From NCBI RefSeq assembly GCF_004519315.1, contig NZ_SOZE01000003.1, positions 62,001 to 126,000 on the forward strand: a stretch of 64,000 nt of DNA, in the 5' to 3' direction. The first letter of the stretch is position 1. Every line of letters starts with the position of its first letter. The DNA is from Mucilaginibacter psychrotolerans. GTDB lineage: Bacteria > Bacteroidota > Bacteroidia > Sphingobacteriales > Sphingobacteriaceae. Below are positions 14,750 to 25,197 of this stretch, piece by piece. The position numbers and the translations under genes were made by a program. The notes under the pieces were generated by a model. That model had not been told where the DNA came from and made no database searches. It saw only the letters and a program-made list of their open reading frames with translations.

Positions 14750-17464
14750 TTGAAATTAGTTGCCCCTTTTTTTCTGTTTGCACTTATGGTAATAGTGAGC
14801 TTTGCTGCTAAGGCAAGCAACGCTTACGGCAAAACACTTGCTAAAGATACCATTATTAAACTTGATTCTGTACGCGATCGCAAGCTGTTGAAGCTAAAAA
14901 AACCTGCCGCGAACGCTAAAAATAACAATGCCGTGGCACAACGCGATACCACGGTGAAAGGGTCGGGGCTTAAATCCATCATCAAGGCGACAGCCGAAGA
15001 TTCGTCTTACACCGATAGGAAGAACAAGCTTTCGTACCTGTGGGGGAGGGCTAAAGTGGTTTACGAAGATTTTGAACTGGATGCCGATTACATTCGTATC
15101 GACGAAAAAAACCACCTGATATTTGCCCGTGGCCGTATCGACCCAAAAAGGCGCTATGGCGAGGGGAGGCCCATCTCCAAATCTAAAGACGAGAAGCCGG
15201 TAGAATCAGATTCGCTGCTGTTTAACTACGATACCAAAAAAGGCAAGATATGGAACCCCGCCACCGAGCAGGATGGCAATTTCATATCCGGTGGGCAGGC
15301 AAAAGTGCTTCCGTACGATGAGGTCGCTTATCGCAATGTAATTTTCAGCACCTGTTCGCTGCCTTTCCCTGATACGCATTTCGGTATCGTAATCACAAAG
15401 GGCATCGGGCAAAAAAAGCGAATTATATCGGGCCCTGCTTATCTGGAGGTTGAGGGTGTACCCTTGCCCTTTGCTATCCCATTCGGCTTTTTCCCAAAAC
15501 CAAATACCCGTTCCTCGGGCGTAATATTGCCCACCTTTGGCGAAGACCAGAAACTGGGTTTCTACCTGCGCAACCTGGGCTATTATGTAGGCATCAATGA
15601 TAATATCGATGTAACTTTTATGGGTTCGCTGTATTCTAAAGGTTCGTATGAATTGAGTGCCAATTCGCGCTATCTTAAAAGATACAAGTACGGCGGCAAC
15701 GTAACGTTAAGCTACGGCTCGCACAATTACGGGCTGGTAGGCGATCCTCCGCGTAAGGATTTTAATATTACCTGGTCGCACTCGCAAGACCCTAACGCAA
15801 ATCCTGGTACTACGTTCAGTGCTTCTGTAAACGCCGGTACATCTAGCTTTTACCAAAACAGCCCGGGGCAAAAGAACTACAACCTGCAATCGCTTACCCA
15901 AAACAACCTGCGATCAAGTATCAACTACGGCCGCACCTGGGCCGGTACGCCTTTCAACTTAAACGTAAGTTTGGGCCACTCACAAGATCTTACGAAAAAA
16001 ACGGTGACCTTGGAGCTGCCCACATTTAGCTTCAACATGTCTACCATCAGTCCGTTCGATCCGGCTGATCGCGTGGGCGAACAAAAATGGTACCAGAAGA
16101 TAAACGTAGGTTACAGCCTGGTAGGTACCAACAAACTAAACAGCATACCAGAATCTGAACTATTTACTAAAAACACACTAACTAAAAAGCTGCAGAACGG
16201 TATGATGCATACCGTACCGATTTCTTTGAACCTCAATGTGCTTAAATATTTTCAGTTTAACACCGGCGGTACCTATACCGAACGCTGGAATTTCCAAACT
16301 ATTCGAAAAAGGTTCGATAGGGGGAGTATCAGTGGGCAGTTGCTGCCTATTACAGATACCGTTGCCGGCTTTGCACGCTCCGGCGAATACAATTTAAACG
16401 CAGGCGTATCTACCAAAGTTTATAGCACAATTTACTTTAAAAAAGGCAGCTTAACAGCCATACGTACTACCACCACGCCGCAGATAAGCTTCAGCTACCG
16501 GCCCGATTTTGGCGACCCAAGCTATGGCTACTACCGTACTGCGGTAAGTGCCGCCAGTGTGCCTTATCCTTACACTTCGCAGCAGTATTCCATCTTTGAA
16601 CAGTCGGCTTACCCGGGGCCATCAGCAGGCAAGCAGGCTGGTATCGGTTTCTCGCTCGATAATACTATCGAAGCTAAGTTGAAACCCAAAAGTACCGATA
16701 CATCGGGCGTGCCGCGTAAAATACCCATCTTGCAGGGACTTTCTCTTTCAACGTTCTACAACTTCGCGGCAGATTCATTAAAACTGTCTAACATCAGTTT
16801 ATCCGGCCATACCTCCATCCTCAATCAAAAGGTCAACATCAACTTCAGCGGTAACTTCGATCCTTACTTAACCCTTATCCGCGATTCGATCTCAAACGGG
16901 GAGGTACGCAATTATGTACGCCGTGTTAACCGCTTAAGCTTCAGCGAAGGTAAGTTCCCGCTGCTGCAAAATTTCAGCCTGTCAATGAGTGCCAGCCTCA
17001 ACCCGGCTACCTTTCATCCCAAACCACAGCAGAACGTAAACGGCACCCTCGCCGCCATGACGCCCGACCAATCGCAACGCCTCGCCTTGATCAACAGCGA
17101 TCCGGGTGCTTATATCGATTTTAACGTTCCCTGGAACCTATCTATCAATTACAGTTTTAGCTACCAGAATAATATTATCAGCAGCAGCTCCAGCAATACG
17201 GTTATGCTCAGTGGCGACGTGAGCATCACCCGTAATTGGAAGATACAGTACAACACCAACTACGATTTAAAAGCGAGGCAGCTAAGCAGCGCGACCTCGT
17301 TTGCTATATATCGCGACTTGCATTGCTGGGATCTATCCATACAATGGCTGCCTTTTGGCTTTTATAAATCGTACAACGTAACGCTTAAAGTAAAAGCCTC
17401 TATTTTGCAGGATCTGAAGCTGAGCAAGCGTAACGATTATACCAACAACCAATCATTTAACTAA
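14750..17464 (+). CDS. lptD: LPS-assembly protein LptD-like outer-membrane protein
   Basis: A 904-residue outer-membrane protein expected to insert lipopolysaccharide into the outer leaflet. A signal peptide covers about residues 1-23. An OstA/LptA-like jellyroll follows at about 85-150 (LSYLWGRAKVVYEDFELDADYI, then IFARGRID), then IISGPAYLEVEGVPLPFAIPFGFFPK, typical of LptD. The remainder is a beta-barrel with alternating strands. The start is a TTG at 14750; the next in-frame ATG is within the signal peptide. cinA begins one base after the stop codon, so the two genes are probably co-transcribed. Confidence 0.88.
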   Translation: MKLVAPFFLFALMVIVSFAAKASNAYGKTLAKDTIIKLDSVRDRKLLKLKKPAANAKNNNAVAQRDTTVKGSGLKSIIKATAEDSSYTDRKNKLSYLWGRAKVVYEDFELDADYIRIDEKNHLIFARGRIDPKRRYGEGRPISKSKDEKPVESDSLLFNYDTKKGKIWNPATEQDGNFISGGQAKVLPYDEVAYRNVIFSTCSLPFPDTHFGIVITKGIGQKKRIISGPAYLEVEGVPLPFAIPFGFFPKPNTRSSGVILPTFGEDQKLGFYLRNLGYYVGINDNIDVTFMGSLYSKGSYELSANSRYLKRYKYGGNVTLSYGSHNYGLVGDPPRKDFNITWSHSQDPNANPGTTFSASVNAGTSSFYQNSPGQKNYNLQSLTQNNLRSSINYGRTWAGTPFNLNVSLGHSQDLTKKTVTLELPTFSFNMSTISPFDPADRVGEQKWYQKINVGYSLVGTNKLNSIPESELFTKNTLTKKLQNGMMHTVPISLNLNVLKYFQFNTGGTYTERWNFQTIRKRFDRGSISGQLLPITDTVAGFARSGEYNLNAGVSTKVYSTIYFKKGSLTAIRTTTTPQISFSYRPDFGDPSYGYYRTAVSAASVPYPYTSQQYSIFEQSAYPGPSAGKQAGIGFSLDNTIEAKLKPKSTDTSGVPRKIPILQGLSLSTFYNFAADSLKLSNISLSGHTSILNQKVNINFSGNFDPYLTLIRDSISNGEVRNYVRRVNRLSFSEGKFPLLQNFSLSMSASLNPATFHPKPQQNVNGTLAAMTPDQSQRLALINSDPGAYIDFNVPWNLSINYSFSYQNNIISSSSSNTVMLSGDVSITRNWKIQYNTNYDLKARQLSSATSFAIYRDLHCWDLSIQWLPFGFYKSYNVTLKVKASILQDLKLSKRNDYTNNQSFN

Positions 17465-17465
17465 G

Positions 17466-18713
17466 ATGCTGGCAGAAATAATAACCATTGGCGACGAGAT
17501 ACTGATAGGGCAAATTGTTGACACCAACTCGGCATGGATGGCCGAAAAGCTGAACCAGGCGGGCATTAGGATAAAGCAGATCTCATCCGTATCAGACGAT
17601 AGTGAGCATATCCTGGCTGCGCTTGCCGAAGCAGCCACCCGCGCCGATATTATCCTGATAACCGGCGGGCTGGGGCCAACCAAAGACGATATTACCAAGA
17701 AAACCCTGGCCGACTACTTCAACGTGGGGATGGTATTGAACTATGCTGCCCTGGAAAACGTAAGTAACATCTTCAAAAAATATAACCGCCCCCTGCTGGA
17801 AGTAAACCGCCGGCAGGCTGAAGTACCTGCCAATTGCGAGGTAATACAAAATAAGAATGGTACGGCACCAGGTATGTGGTTTGAAGTGGACGGCAAGATA
17901 TATGTTTCGATGCCGGGTGTGCCCTTCGAGATGAAGTACATGGTAGAGGAAGAGGTCATACCCAAACTGCAAGCTAAGTTTAAGCTACCGGTTATTATTC
18001 ACAAAACCATTCTAACCGCAGGCGAGGGCGAATCTTTCCTGGCAGAGAAGATTGCTGATATAGAGGATTCTTTACCCGCGCATATTAAATTGGCTTACTT
18101 ACCTAAGCTTGGGCAGGTGCGCCTGCGCTTAAGTGCCGATGGCGACGATGCAGCACTACTACAAACCGAAGTGGATAGTTATGCCGCTAAAATTATCGAG
18201 CGCGTAAAACATGCCGTGGTTGCCGAAGAAGATATCCCGCTGGAAAAAGCCGTACTAAATTTTATGGCACAACATGGGCTCACCTTATCCGTAGCAGAAA
18301 GCTGCACCGGAGGCTTTATCTCGCATCTGATTACCCAGCACGCCGGATCATCGCAGGTGTTTTTAGGCGGAGTGGTATCATACTCAAATCAATTAAAAGA
18401 AAGCGTGCTTGGGGTACAATCGGAAACGCTGCAACTATATGGTGCTGTGAGTGGCGAAACCGTAAAAGAGATGGTTGAAGGCGCGGTACGCAACTTTAAA
18501 TCAGACTACGCAGTGGCCGTAACAGGCATTGCCGGGCCGGATGGCGGGAGCAACGAAAAACCTGTAGGTACCGTATGGATTGCGGCGGCAAATGCAAATA
18601 AAACCGTAACAAAGAAATTCACATTTGGTAATAAACGCCTCCAAAACATCGAAAGGAGTGCCGTATGGGCGTTTTTTATGTTGATTAATTTACTTAAAGA
18701 AGTAGAAAAATGA
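17466..18713 (+). CDS. cinA: CinA: ADP-ribose pyrophosphatase/NMN amidase-like protein
   Basis: A 415-residue two-domain protein. The N-terminal MoaB-like domain (1-170) carries ITIGDEILIGQIVDTN and ITGGLGPTKDD. The C-terminal PncC-type domain (about 255-415) carries SVAESCTGGFISHLIT with the catalytic Ser/Lys region and VTGIAGPDGGSNEKPVGTVW. The family is linked to NMN deamidation and pyridine-nucleotide recycling, and historically to competence. It follows lptD directly and is 43 bases from the E2 gene. Confidence 0.93.
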   Translation: MLAEIITIGDEILIGQIVDTNSAWMAEKLNQAGIRIKQISSVSDDSEHILAALAEAATRADIILITGGLGPTKDDITKKTLADYFNVGMVLNYAALENVSNIFKKYNRPLLEVNRRQAEVPANCEVIQNKNGTAPGMWFEVDGKIYVSMPGVPFEMKYMVEEEVIPKLQAKFKLPVIIHKTILTAGEGESFLAEKIADIEDSLPAHIKLAYLPKLGQVRLRLSADGDDAALLQTEVDSYAAKIIERVKHAVVAEEDIPLEKAVLNFMAQHGLTLSVAESCTGGFISHLITQHAGSSQVFLGGVVSYSNQLKESVLGVQSETLQLYGAVSGETVKEMVEGAVRNFKSDYAVAVTGIAGPDGGSNEKPVGTVWIAAANANKTVTKKFTFGNKRLQNIERSAVWAFFMLINLLKEVEK

Positions 18714-18726
18714 TCGGCAAAATCAA

Positions 18727-18734
18727 TAAATTTG
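18727..18734 (+). promoter_or_regulatory. Bacteroidetes -7 box (TAAATTTG) ahead of the E2 gene
   Basis: TAnnTTTG match 22 bases before the ATG at 18757, implying a leader under 20 nt. It overlaps a fragment of the ATCGGCAAAATC word repeat. Confidence 0.45.
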
Positions 18735-18756
18735 TGCAAACCAAACTATATATTGT

Positions 18757-20322
18757 ATGGCCAAATACCAGCTGTTACTGCCTAAGATGGGGGAGAGCGT
18801 TGCGGAAGCAACGGTAATTAAATGGACTAAAAACCCGGGAGATTACATCGAGATTGACGAGGCCGTGATGGAAATAGCCACCGACAAAGTAGATTCTGAA
18901 GTTCCTTCGCCTGTTTCGGGCAAATTAATAGAACAACTTTACAAAGAAAACGACGTAGTACAGGTAGGTTCTGTAATTGCAGTTATAGAAACCGAGCCCG
19001 AAAAGGTGGAAGCACCAGCTCCGCCGCCTGCACCCATTGTAGAAAATATACCGCCGCCTGCGCCTGTTGCGCAAGCACCAGAAGCTGGGCCTGTTCCACC
19101 CGTGCCCGCAGCGGTTATAGTGCCTGTTCAGGATATCCCGGGCATTAGCCAGTTGCAGCAACGCCAAGCTGCGGCGGGCAGTGTAAAATTCGATAATCGT
19201 TTTTATTCGCCTCTGGTAAAAAGCATTGCAGTACAGGAAGCCATTGGTAACGACGAGCTGGACCACATACCCGGTACAGGTATAGATGGCCGTTTAACCA
19301 AGGATGACCTACTGGATTATATCAAAAACAGGCCGAAGTATGAAGCACCGGTACATACTGTACACACCGAACCGATAATACCCCAGGAGCCGTCTATTAC
19401 CTATACGGCAGCTATCCCTGCGCCATATACGCCGCCACCTGCACCGGTTGTAGAACCAGTACAGGCACCAGAGCAAGAACCTGAAACATCGGTAGCTCCG
19501 CAAACAGAAACACCTGCTCCTAAGCCACAACCCGAACCGGTTGCTGCAGAAGCAACAAAAGCAACGCCAGAAACACCTAAAGCTGCACCGAAACCGGCTG
19601 TATCAGTATCCGGCGGTGACGAAATTATAGAAATGGACCGTATGCGCAGGCTTATTGCCGACCATATGGTTTACAGTAAGCATACTTCGCCGCATGTAAC
19701 TTCATTTGTGGAAGCCGATGTTACCGAACTGGTAAACTGGCGCGAACAAGTAAAAGGACCATTCGAGAAACGCGAAGGACAGAAACTTACCTTTACACCG
19801 ATATTCATTGAGGCGGTTATCAAAGCCATCATCGCGCTGCCGATGATCAACGTATCGGTAGTGGGTACGCAGATCATCAAAAAGAAGAATATCAACATTA
19901 GCATGGCTACTGCTTTGCCAAATGGCAACCTCATCGTACCGGTTATTAAACGTGCCGACGAATTGAGCCTGCTGGGTATAGCCAAATCTGTAAACGATCT
20001 GGCTCACCGTGCACGCATAGGCAAATTACTGCCCGATGACGTGAAGGATGGAACTTTCACCATCACCAACGTAGGTTCGTTTGGCAACGTGATGGGTACG
20101 CCAATCATTAACCAGCCGCAGGTAGCTATATTGGCCGTTGGCGCCATCAAAAAGAAACCGGCCGTTGTTGAAACTCCGCAGGGAGATGCCATTGCCATAA
20201 GGCACATGATGTTCCTGTCGTTATCTTACGACCATAGGGTAGTTGATGGCGCATTGGGAGGAACGTTTGTACGTAAGGTGGCCGACTACCTTGAAAACTG
20301 GGATATAAGCCGTACTATATAG
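18757..20322 (+). CDS. 2-oxo acid dehydrogenase complex E2 (dihydrolipoamide acyltransferase)
   Basis: A 521-residue acyltransferase core of a 2-oxo acid dehydrogenase complex. One lipoyl domain (1-78) has the lipoyl-Lys site EIATDKVDSEVPSP. A Pro/Ala/Glu-rich linker leads to an E3-binding domain at about 148-188 (YSPLVKSIAVQEAIG, GTGIDGRLTKDDLLDYI), then a second long Pro-rich linker. The catalytic domain (about 290-521) ends with SLSYDHRVVDGALGG, containing the catalytic His and Asp-Gly. Domain order fits branched-chain or 2-oxoglutarate E2; the acyl substrate is undecided. No E1 or E3 gene is adjacent. Confidence 0.9.
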   Translation: MAKYQLLLPKMGESVAEATVIKWTKNPGDYIEIDEAVMEIATDKVDSEVPSPVSGKLIEQLYKENDVVQVGSVIAVIETEPEKVEAPAPPPAPIVENIPPPAPVAQAPEAGPVPPVPAAVIVPVQDIPGISQLQQRQAAAGSVKFDNRFYSPLVKSIAVQEAIGNDELDHIPGTGIDGRLTKDDLLDYIKNRPKYEAPVHTVHTEPIIPQEPSITYTAAIPAPYTPPPAPVVEPVQAPEQEPETSVAPQTETPAPKPQPEPVAAEATKATPETPKAAPKPAVSVSGGDEIIEMDRMRRLIADHMVYSKHTSPHVTSFVEADVTELVNWREQVKGPFEKREGQKLTFTPIFIEAVIKAIIALPMINVSVVGTQIIKKKNINISMATALPNGNLIVPVIKRADELSLLGIAKSVNDLAHRARIGKLLPDDVKDGTFTITNVGSFGNVMGTPIINQPQVAILAVGAIKKKPAVVETPQGDAIAIRHMMFLSLSYDHRVVDGALGGTFVRKVADYLENWDISRTI

Positions 20323-20341
20323 TTAATTAAATGTGATTTCT

Positions 20342-20381
20342 ACAAAACACAAAAGGCCCTTACGGGCCTTCTGTGTTTTGT
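20342..20381. terminator. Bidirectional intrinsic terminator
   Basis: ACAAAACAC...GTGTTTTGT outer pairs and AAGGCCC TTAC GGGCCTT inner stem form one long hairpin with A-run on one side and T-run on the other, between the convergent E2 and hom genes. Confidence 0.9.
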
Positions 20382-20412
20382 GCCAGAGAATCTACTAAAA
20401 ACTCCGGCGGCA

Positions 20413-21630
20413 TCAAGATTTTGCCGGGGCTAAACTGACCCCCGTTAGCTGATCGGCAAAGGCTACGAATGCCTTGTTATCAGATATACGTTGTTGGTTG
20501 TCGATTAGTTTTTGGAGATTTATTTTTCCGATAACAAATTTATAGCTGCCCGAGTAATAACGTTCCTGTATATACTCAAAGCCTAAGGCTTCAACCAGCG
20601 CTTCATCCTCGTAACGCAGATAAATATTCAACTCAATATTATTGGTAAACTGCAGGTCTTTAATTTCTTTGGCTTTTTTATATTCGTAGCCATAATCATA
20701 ACGCAGGGCCGCAATATCTGATAAAACTGCCGAGCCGGTTGGGTGGCCGCCTGCGCCTTTTCCAAAGAAAAATTGCTGGTCGGCAAAGGCTGCCTGCACG
20801 GTTACACCGTTGTATTCGTACTCCACGTTATATAAAAACTCGGTTTCGTTCACAAATTTCGGCAGCACAAACATCGCCACATTGCGGGCATCCAGTTCTT
20901 TGGCCACGGGTACCAGCTTTATCTTAAGTTGTTTTTCGCGGGCGTATTGCAAATCTTTGGCACTCAGGTTTTGTATACCTATGTTCAGCACTTCAGCCGG
21001 ATCCACTATAACGCCATAAGCATGCGCAGCGGCAATAACCAGCTTGAATTTAGCATCGTAGCCGCCAACGTCCATCGTTGGGTCTGTTTCGGCGAAGCCC
21101 AGGTCTTGCGCCTGCTTCAATGCCGTGTCATAATCCAGGTTCTCTAAAAAGCCTTTGGATAGGATATAGTTGCTCGATCCGTTGAATATACCGCTGATAG
21201 AATGCAGTAATTCGTTATCGTAATACTCCTCCAGGTTGCGTATGATGGGGATGCTACCGCAAACAGCACCCTCGTACAATAGCGACGTGCCATGCTTTTC
21301 CTGCAGCGCAATCAGTTCGTGCAGGTGGGTGGCAATCATTTTTTTGCTGGCTGATACCACATTTTTACCCGAAGCCAAAGCGCGCGATACAATTTCGAAT
21401 GCGGCTTCGGTATCGTTTATCAGCTCTACGATAGTATTTATCTCAGGGTTGTTTAGTATCTCGTCTCTATCCGTAGTGAACAGTTCCCCTGGCAGGCTGC
21501 GTTGCTTGCCGGGATTCTTGATGGCTATTTTCTTTATTTCGAGGTTAAGGTTCTTGGTACGGATGATGTCATATAGTCCCTGGCCCACCACTCCGAAACC
21601 GAAGAGGCCAATATTTAGTTTCTTACTCAT
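20413..21630 (-). CDS. hom: Homoserine dehydrogenase
   Basis: A 405-residue monofunctional enzyme reducing aspartate semialdehyde to homoserine. The NAD(P)-binding loop is IGLFGFGVVGQGLYD at residues 6-20. Substrate-binding motifs are SASKKMIATH, GAVCGSIPIIRNL, SGIFNGSSNYIL and AQDLGFAETDPTMDVGGYDAKFK. The C-terminal 80 residues are ACT-like but short. It is the last gene of the minus-strand metY-metX-hom operon and its ATG overlaps the metX stop by one base. Confidence 0.95.
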   Translation of the reverse strand: MSKKLNIGLFGFGVVGQGLYDIIRTKNLNLEIKKIAIKNPGKQRSLPGELFTTDRDEILNNPEINTIVELINDTEAAFEIVSRALASGKNVVSASKKMIATHLHELIALQEKHGTSLLYEGAVCGSIPIIRNLEEYYDNELLHSISGIFNGSSNYILSKGFLENLDYDTALKQAQDLGFAETDPTMDVGGYDAKFKLVIAAAHAYGVIVDPAEVLNIGIQNLSAKDLQYAREKQLKIKLVPVAKELDARNVAMFVLPKFVNETEFLYNVEYEYNGVTVQAAFADQQFFFGKGAGGHPTGSAVLSDIAALRYDYGYEYKKAKEIKDLQFTNNIELNIYLRYEDEALVEALGFEYIQERYYSGSYKFVIGKINLQKLIDNQQRISDNKAFVAFADQLTGVSLAPAKS

Positions 21631-22685
21631 TAAGCGATTTTTTGCAGTTCTATTATTTTTCCTTTAACATCCGTCTTAAAAAAGGACGTGATTATTTTAG
21701 TCAAGTCTTGTGTTTCTATTAAAAAGCCGTCGTGTCCGTAAAAGGAATCCAACTCTGCGAAGGCCGATTTTGGGATATGTCTGAACAGGTATTGCTGCTC
21801 CTCAATAGGGAACAATACATCAGATTTGATGCCGATAACCAACGTACGGGCTTTGATCAGGCTCAGGGCTTTATCTACCCCGCCACGTCCACGGCCTACG
21901 TTGTGCGAATCCATCACTTTGGTTAAGTACCAGTAGCTATAGGCATTGAACCTGTTTACCAGTTTCTGGCCCTGGTAAGCCTGGTAACTAGATGCCCTGA
22001 AGTTATCGGTATGGGCGTTATCTTCCTCCTGTTGGGTAATATCGTAAGTTTTATACCCACGGTAAGATAAAAGCGCTATGCTGCGTGCAGCTAGCAGCCC
22101 CTTACTGCCACCATCGGGAGCGTTGGCGTAGAAGGTACGGTCGGCCCTGATGGCCAGCCGTTGCGATTCGTTGAAGGCAATGCCCCATGGTGAGTGGCGT
22201 GCGTTGGTAGCAATAAGGATAAGGTTTTTGATGCGCGCCGGTTCGGTAATGCTCCACTCCAAAGCCTGCTGGCCGCCTAAGGAGCCGCCTAGTAACAACT
22301 CTATGTGTTCTATTTCGAGGTGGTCGGCCAATAGCTTGTGCGCCTTAACCATATCACGGATGGTAATTTCGGGAAATGCCAGGTAATAAGGCAGACCGGT
22401 GTTAGGGTTAATGCTTAACGGATTGGAAGTGCCGTAAGGTGAGCAGATAATATTGGCGCAGATAACAAAATGCTCATCGGGGTTAAAATAATCATGCTCA
22501 CCGAAGAGGCCTTTCCACCAATCGAAAACATCAGAATTTGCGGTAAGTGCATGGCATACCCAAACTACATTATCGCGGTTTTTATTAAGGGTGCCGTAGG
22601 TATTGTAACCTATTTGCAGGTCCCTTATTTTACTGCCGCTCTCCAGTTCGAATACACCAGTGTAGGTAAAACTTTCTAAACTCAT
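21630..22685 (-). CDS. metX: Homoserine O-acetyltransferase
   Basis: A 351-residue alpha/beta-hydrolase that acetylates homoserine using acetyl-CoA. The nucleophile Ser is in the elbow LLLGGSLGGQQALEW; NMR/PYGTSNP region VICANIICSPYGTSNP is family-typical; catalytic Asp and His are in IKSDVLFPIEEQ and DSFYGHDGFLIE. I place the start at the ATG at 22685 (MSLESFTYTG); upstream in-frame alternatives add only non-conserved residues. It lies between metY and hom and supplies O-acetylhomoserine to MetY. Confidence 0.93.
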   Translation of the reverse strand: MSLESFTYTGVFELESGSKIRDLQIGYNTYGTLNKNRDNVVWVCHALTANSDVFDWWKGLFGEHDYFNPDEHFVICANIICSPYGTSNPLSINPNTGLPYYLAFPEITIRDMVKAHKLLADHLEIEHIELLLGGSLGGQQALEWSITEPARIKNLILIATNARHSPWGIAFNESQRLAIRADRTFYANAPDGGSKGLLAARSIALLSYRGYKTYDITQQEEDNAHTDNFRASSYQAYQGQKLVNRFNAYSYWYLTKVMDSHNVGRGRGGVDKALSLIKARTLVIGIKSDVLFPIEEQQYLFRHIPKSAFAELDSFYGHDGFLIETQDLTKIITSFFKTDVKGKIIELQKIA

Positions 22686-22768
22686 CTCTGTACTTTTTGT
22701 TGCTTCGGGAGCGGTTGTTAACCAACCACTCCCCGGCAACACCACTAAAAAAACTAAAAAAGAAAAAC

Positions 22769-24094
<1,326 letters not shown>

Positions 24095-24185
24095 TTAAAG
24101 AGTTTGGTATGAAAAATATTTAATTACGACAGGATAAGCATATCCTTTAAGGTATCACGCGTGCTTCCGGTAAATAAAAGGGGGA

Positions 24186-24216
24186 ACGTGTTACGGATTT
24201 AGCAGCAGCAACACAT
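24186..24216 (-). promoter_or_regulatory. Candidate attenuator hairpin over the polycysteine codons
   Basis: On the transcript, AUGUGUUGC (24216-24208, codons Met-Cys-Cys of the small ORF) can pair with GUAACACGU (24194-24186), just past its stop codon. The stem is nine base pairs with two G-U pairs and a 13-nt loop holding the last Cys codons and the stop. A CCCCCUUUUAUUU run follows. A ribosome on the Cys codons would block the stem. Pairing is seen; regulatory action is inferred. Confidence 0.45.
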
Positions 24217-24309
24217 GCAAATACCGCCAATAATTTGGTTGTATGCAGAAGATGGTCCCGATTGGGATTGCTGGATGTTTTGCTGAGCTACGTAAATTGT
24301 ACTTTTCAT
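24199..24309 (-). CDS. Leader peptide ending in a polycysteine run
   Basis: A 36-codon ORF with ATG at 24309, between the SAM riboswitch and metY. The first residues are MKSTIYVAQQNIQQ and the last are IIGGICMCCCC, so five of the last six residues are Cys and the other is Met, the two sulfur amino acids the operon ultimately supplies. There is no signal peptide and no known fold. The position and the codon run fit a leader peptide that senses charged Cys-tRNA, like polycysteine upstream ORFs known in mycobacteria. An alternative is a small metal-binding peptide. Translation is not proven, but frame, ATG and context are good. Confidence 0.7.
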   Translation of the reverse strand: MKSTIYVAQQNIQQSQSGPSSAYNQIIGGICMCCCC

Positions 24310-24332
24310 GATTAAAAATTTATATCCCCCGG

Positions 24333-24425
24333 TATTCTTTTTCCGGGACAGGAATTGGCACCTTCTCCTATTTGGAGGGTTGCCAGCGGGTTTTCGAGCC
24401 TGATCTCTCGCCGCTTCTTTATAAA
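24333..24425 (-). ncRNA. SAM-I (S-box) riboswitch
   Basis: Read on the minus strand, the leader contains AAGAAGCGGCGAGAGAUCAG, CUGGCAACC and GGUGCCAAUUCC in the order and spacing of the S-box aptamer. GAGAUCAGGC provides the P2/kink-turn region and GGCAACC/GGUGCCAAUUCC the SAM-binding core. After the aptamer, UCCCGG and CCGGGGGA can form a hairpin followed by UAUAAAUUUUU, a possible expression platform. It precedes the polycysteine small ORF and metY-metX-hom. Exact ends are approximate. Confidence 0.88.
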
Positions 24426-24478
24426 CCAAAATCCTTTTGAGGGGAATTGATTAAGGTATCTCTACCGATTAACGTGGG

Positions 24479-24511
24479 CAAATATAGGGGAATGCCGTTT
24501 TAATATGCAAA
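24479..24511 (-). promoter_or_regulatory. Promoter of the SAM-riboswitch/metY-metX-hom transcript
   Basis: On the minus strand TTTG (24511-24508) precedes TATATTTG (24486-24479) by 21 bases, matching the Bacteroidetes -33/-7 pattern. Transcription would begin near 24475, about 50 bases ahead of the riboswitch. Confidence 0.65.
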
Positions 24512-24601
24512 TTATATTTTAATTTTAATTTTATAAAATGTCGAAAGCGTCAAAGGTGATGTTTAAAGAATAACTTCAACATCAATTAAAAACTGGCGAC
24601 T

Positions 24602-25012
24602 ATGGATAAACGAGATAATCTATTAAACAAAATTAAGGCATGCGGCTTCCCCGAAAAAGAAGTATTTGTGAGTGTGGCAGAGTTTTTTGATGGAAACGAT
24701 GACGATGGTTCAATTGGCTGTAATATTTTCCCTGATCCGCCATCGCTCAACGAATTCCGGGATACCCTTGAAACAATAACCAAAGACAGCAGGACTGATA
24801 TTATTTATGTAAGAATAGCTGATATAGAAGATGGTGACTGGTTTTATACCGACACAGTATACATAGCAGGCGATTATACACTTGAAGAAATTGAGGAGAA
24901 ATTTGCACCATTAAAGCCCGATGAAGTTTACAAAGGGTTGATATATAGCAAGCCATCAAATATCCCGTCTTTGAAAGATGGAAGTATCGGATATAGTGTT
25001 TGGTGGGATTGA
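24602..25012 (+). CDS. Acidic hypothetical protein, immunity-protein-like
   Basis: A 136-residue cytoplasmic protein rich in Asp/Glu, with no signal peptide. A motif FFDGNDDDGSIGCNI lies at about 28-42, followed by DIIYVRIADIEDGDWFYTDTVYI. Acidic stand-alone proteins of this size and DGSIGCN-type motif occur among polymorphic-toxin immunity proteins, but I cannot assign a named family. No toxin gene is next to it; neighbours are methionine genes. If it is an immunity protein it is an orphan. The ORF has normal codon use and a clear ATG. Confidence 0.6.
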   Translation: MDKRDNLLNKIKACGFPEKEVFVSVAEFFDGNDDDGSIGCNIFPDPPSLNEFRDTLETITKDSRTDIIYVRIADIEDGDWFYTDTVYIAGDYTLEEIEEKFAPLKPDEVYKGLIYSKPSNIPSLKDGSIGYSVWWD

Positions 25013-25102
25013 CATAAGACTGGGTATATCAATTTTAATGACTGACAATTGTATTGGTCTAAATAATTGGTAATAAATAAATTACATTGATTATTTAAAT
25101 AA

Positions 25103-25197
25103 CAGGAATGTTCCGGAGTGTTCCATGAAAAACCGTAAAACGCTGATAATCAAAATTAAGTGAAAATAAAGTGTTCCGCACCCAAAGTGGAACACCC
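25103..25197 (+). repeat. GTGTTCC repeat element with terminal hairpin
   Basis: Two direct words (GGAATGTTCC, GGAGTGTTCC) are followed by an AT-rich spacer with TGATAATCAAAA and a terminal hairpin GTGTTCC...GGAACAC at 25171-25192. A related element lies at 48321-48544 on the other strand. It abuts the stop codon of the PLP-enzyme gene. Confidence 0.65.
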
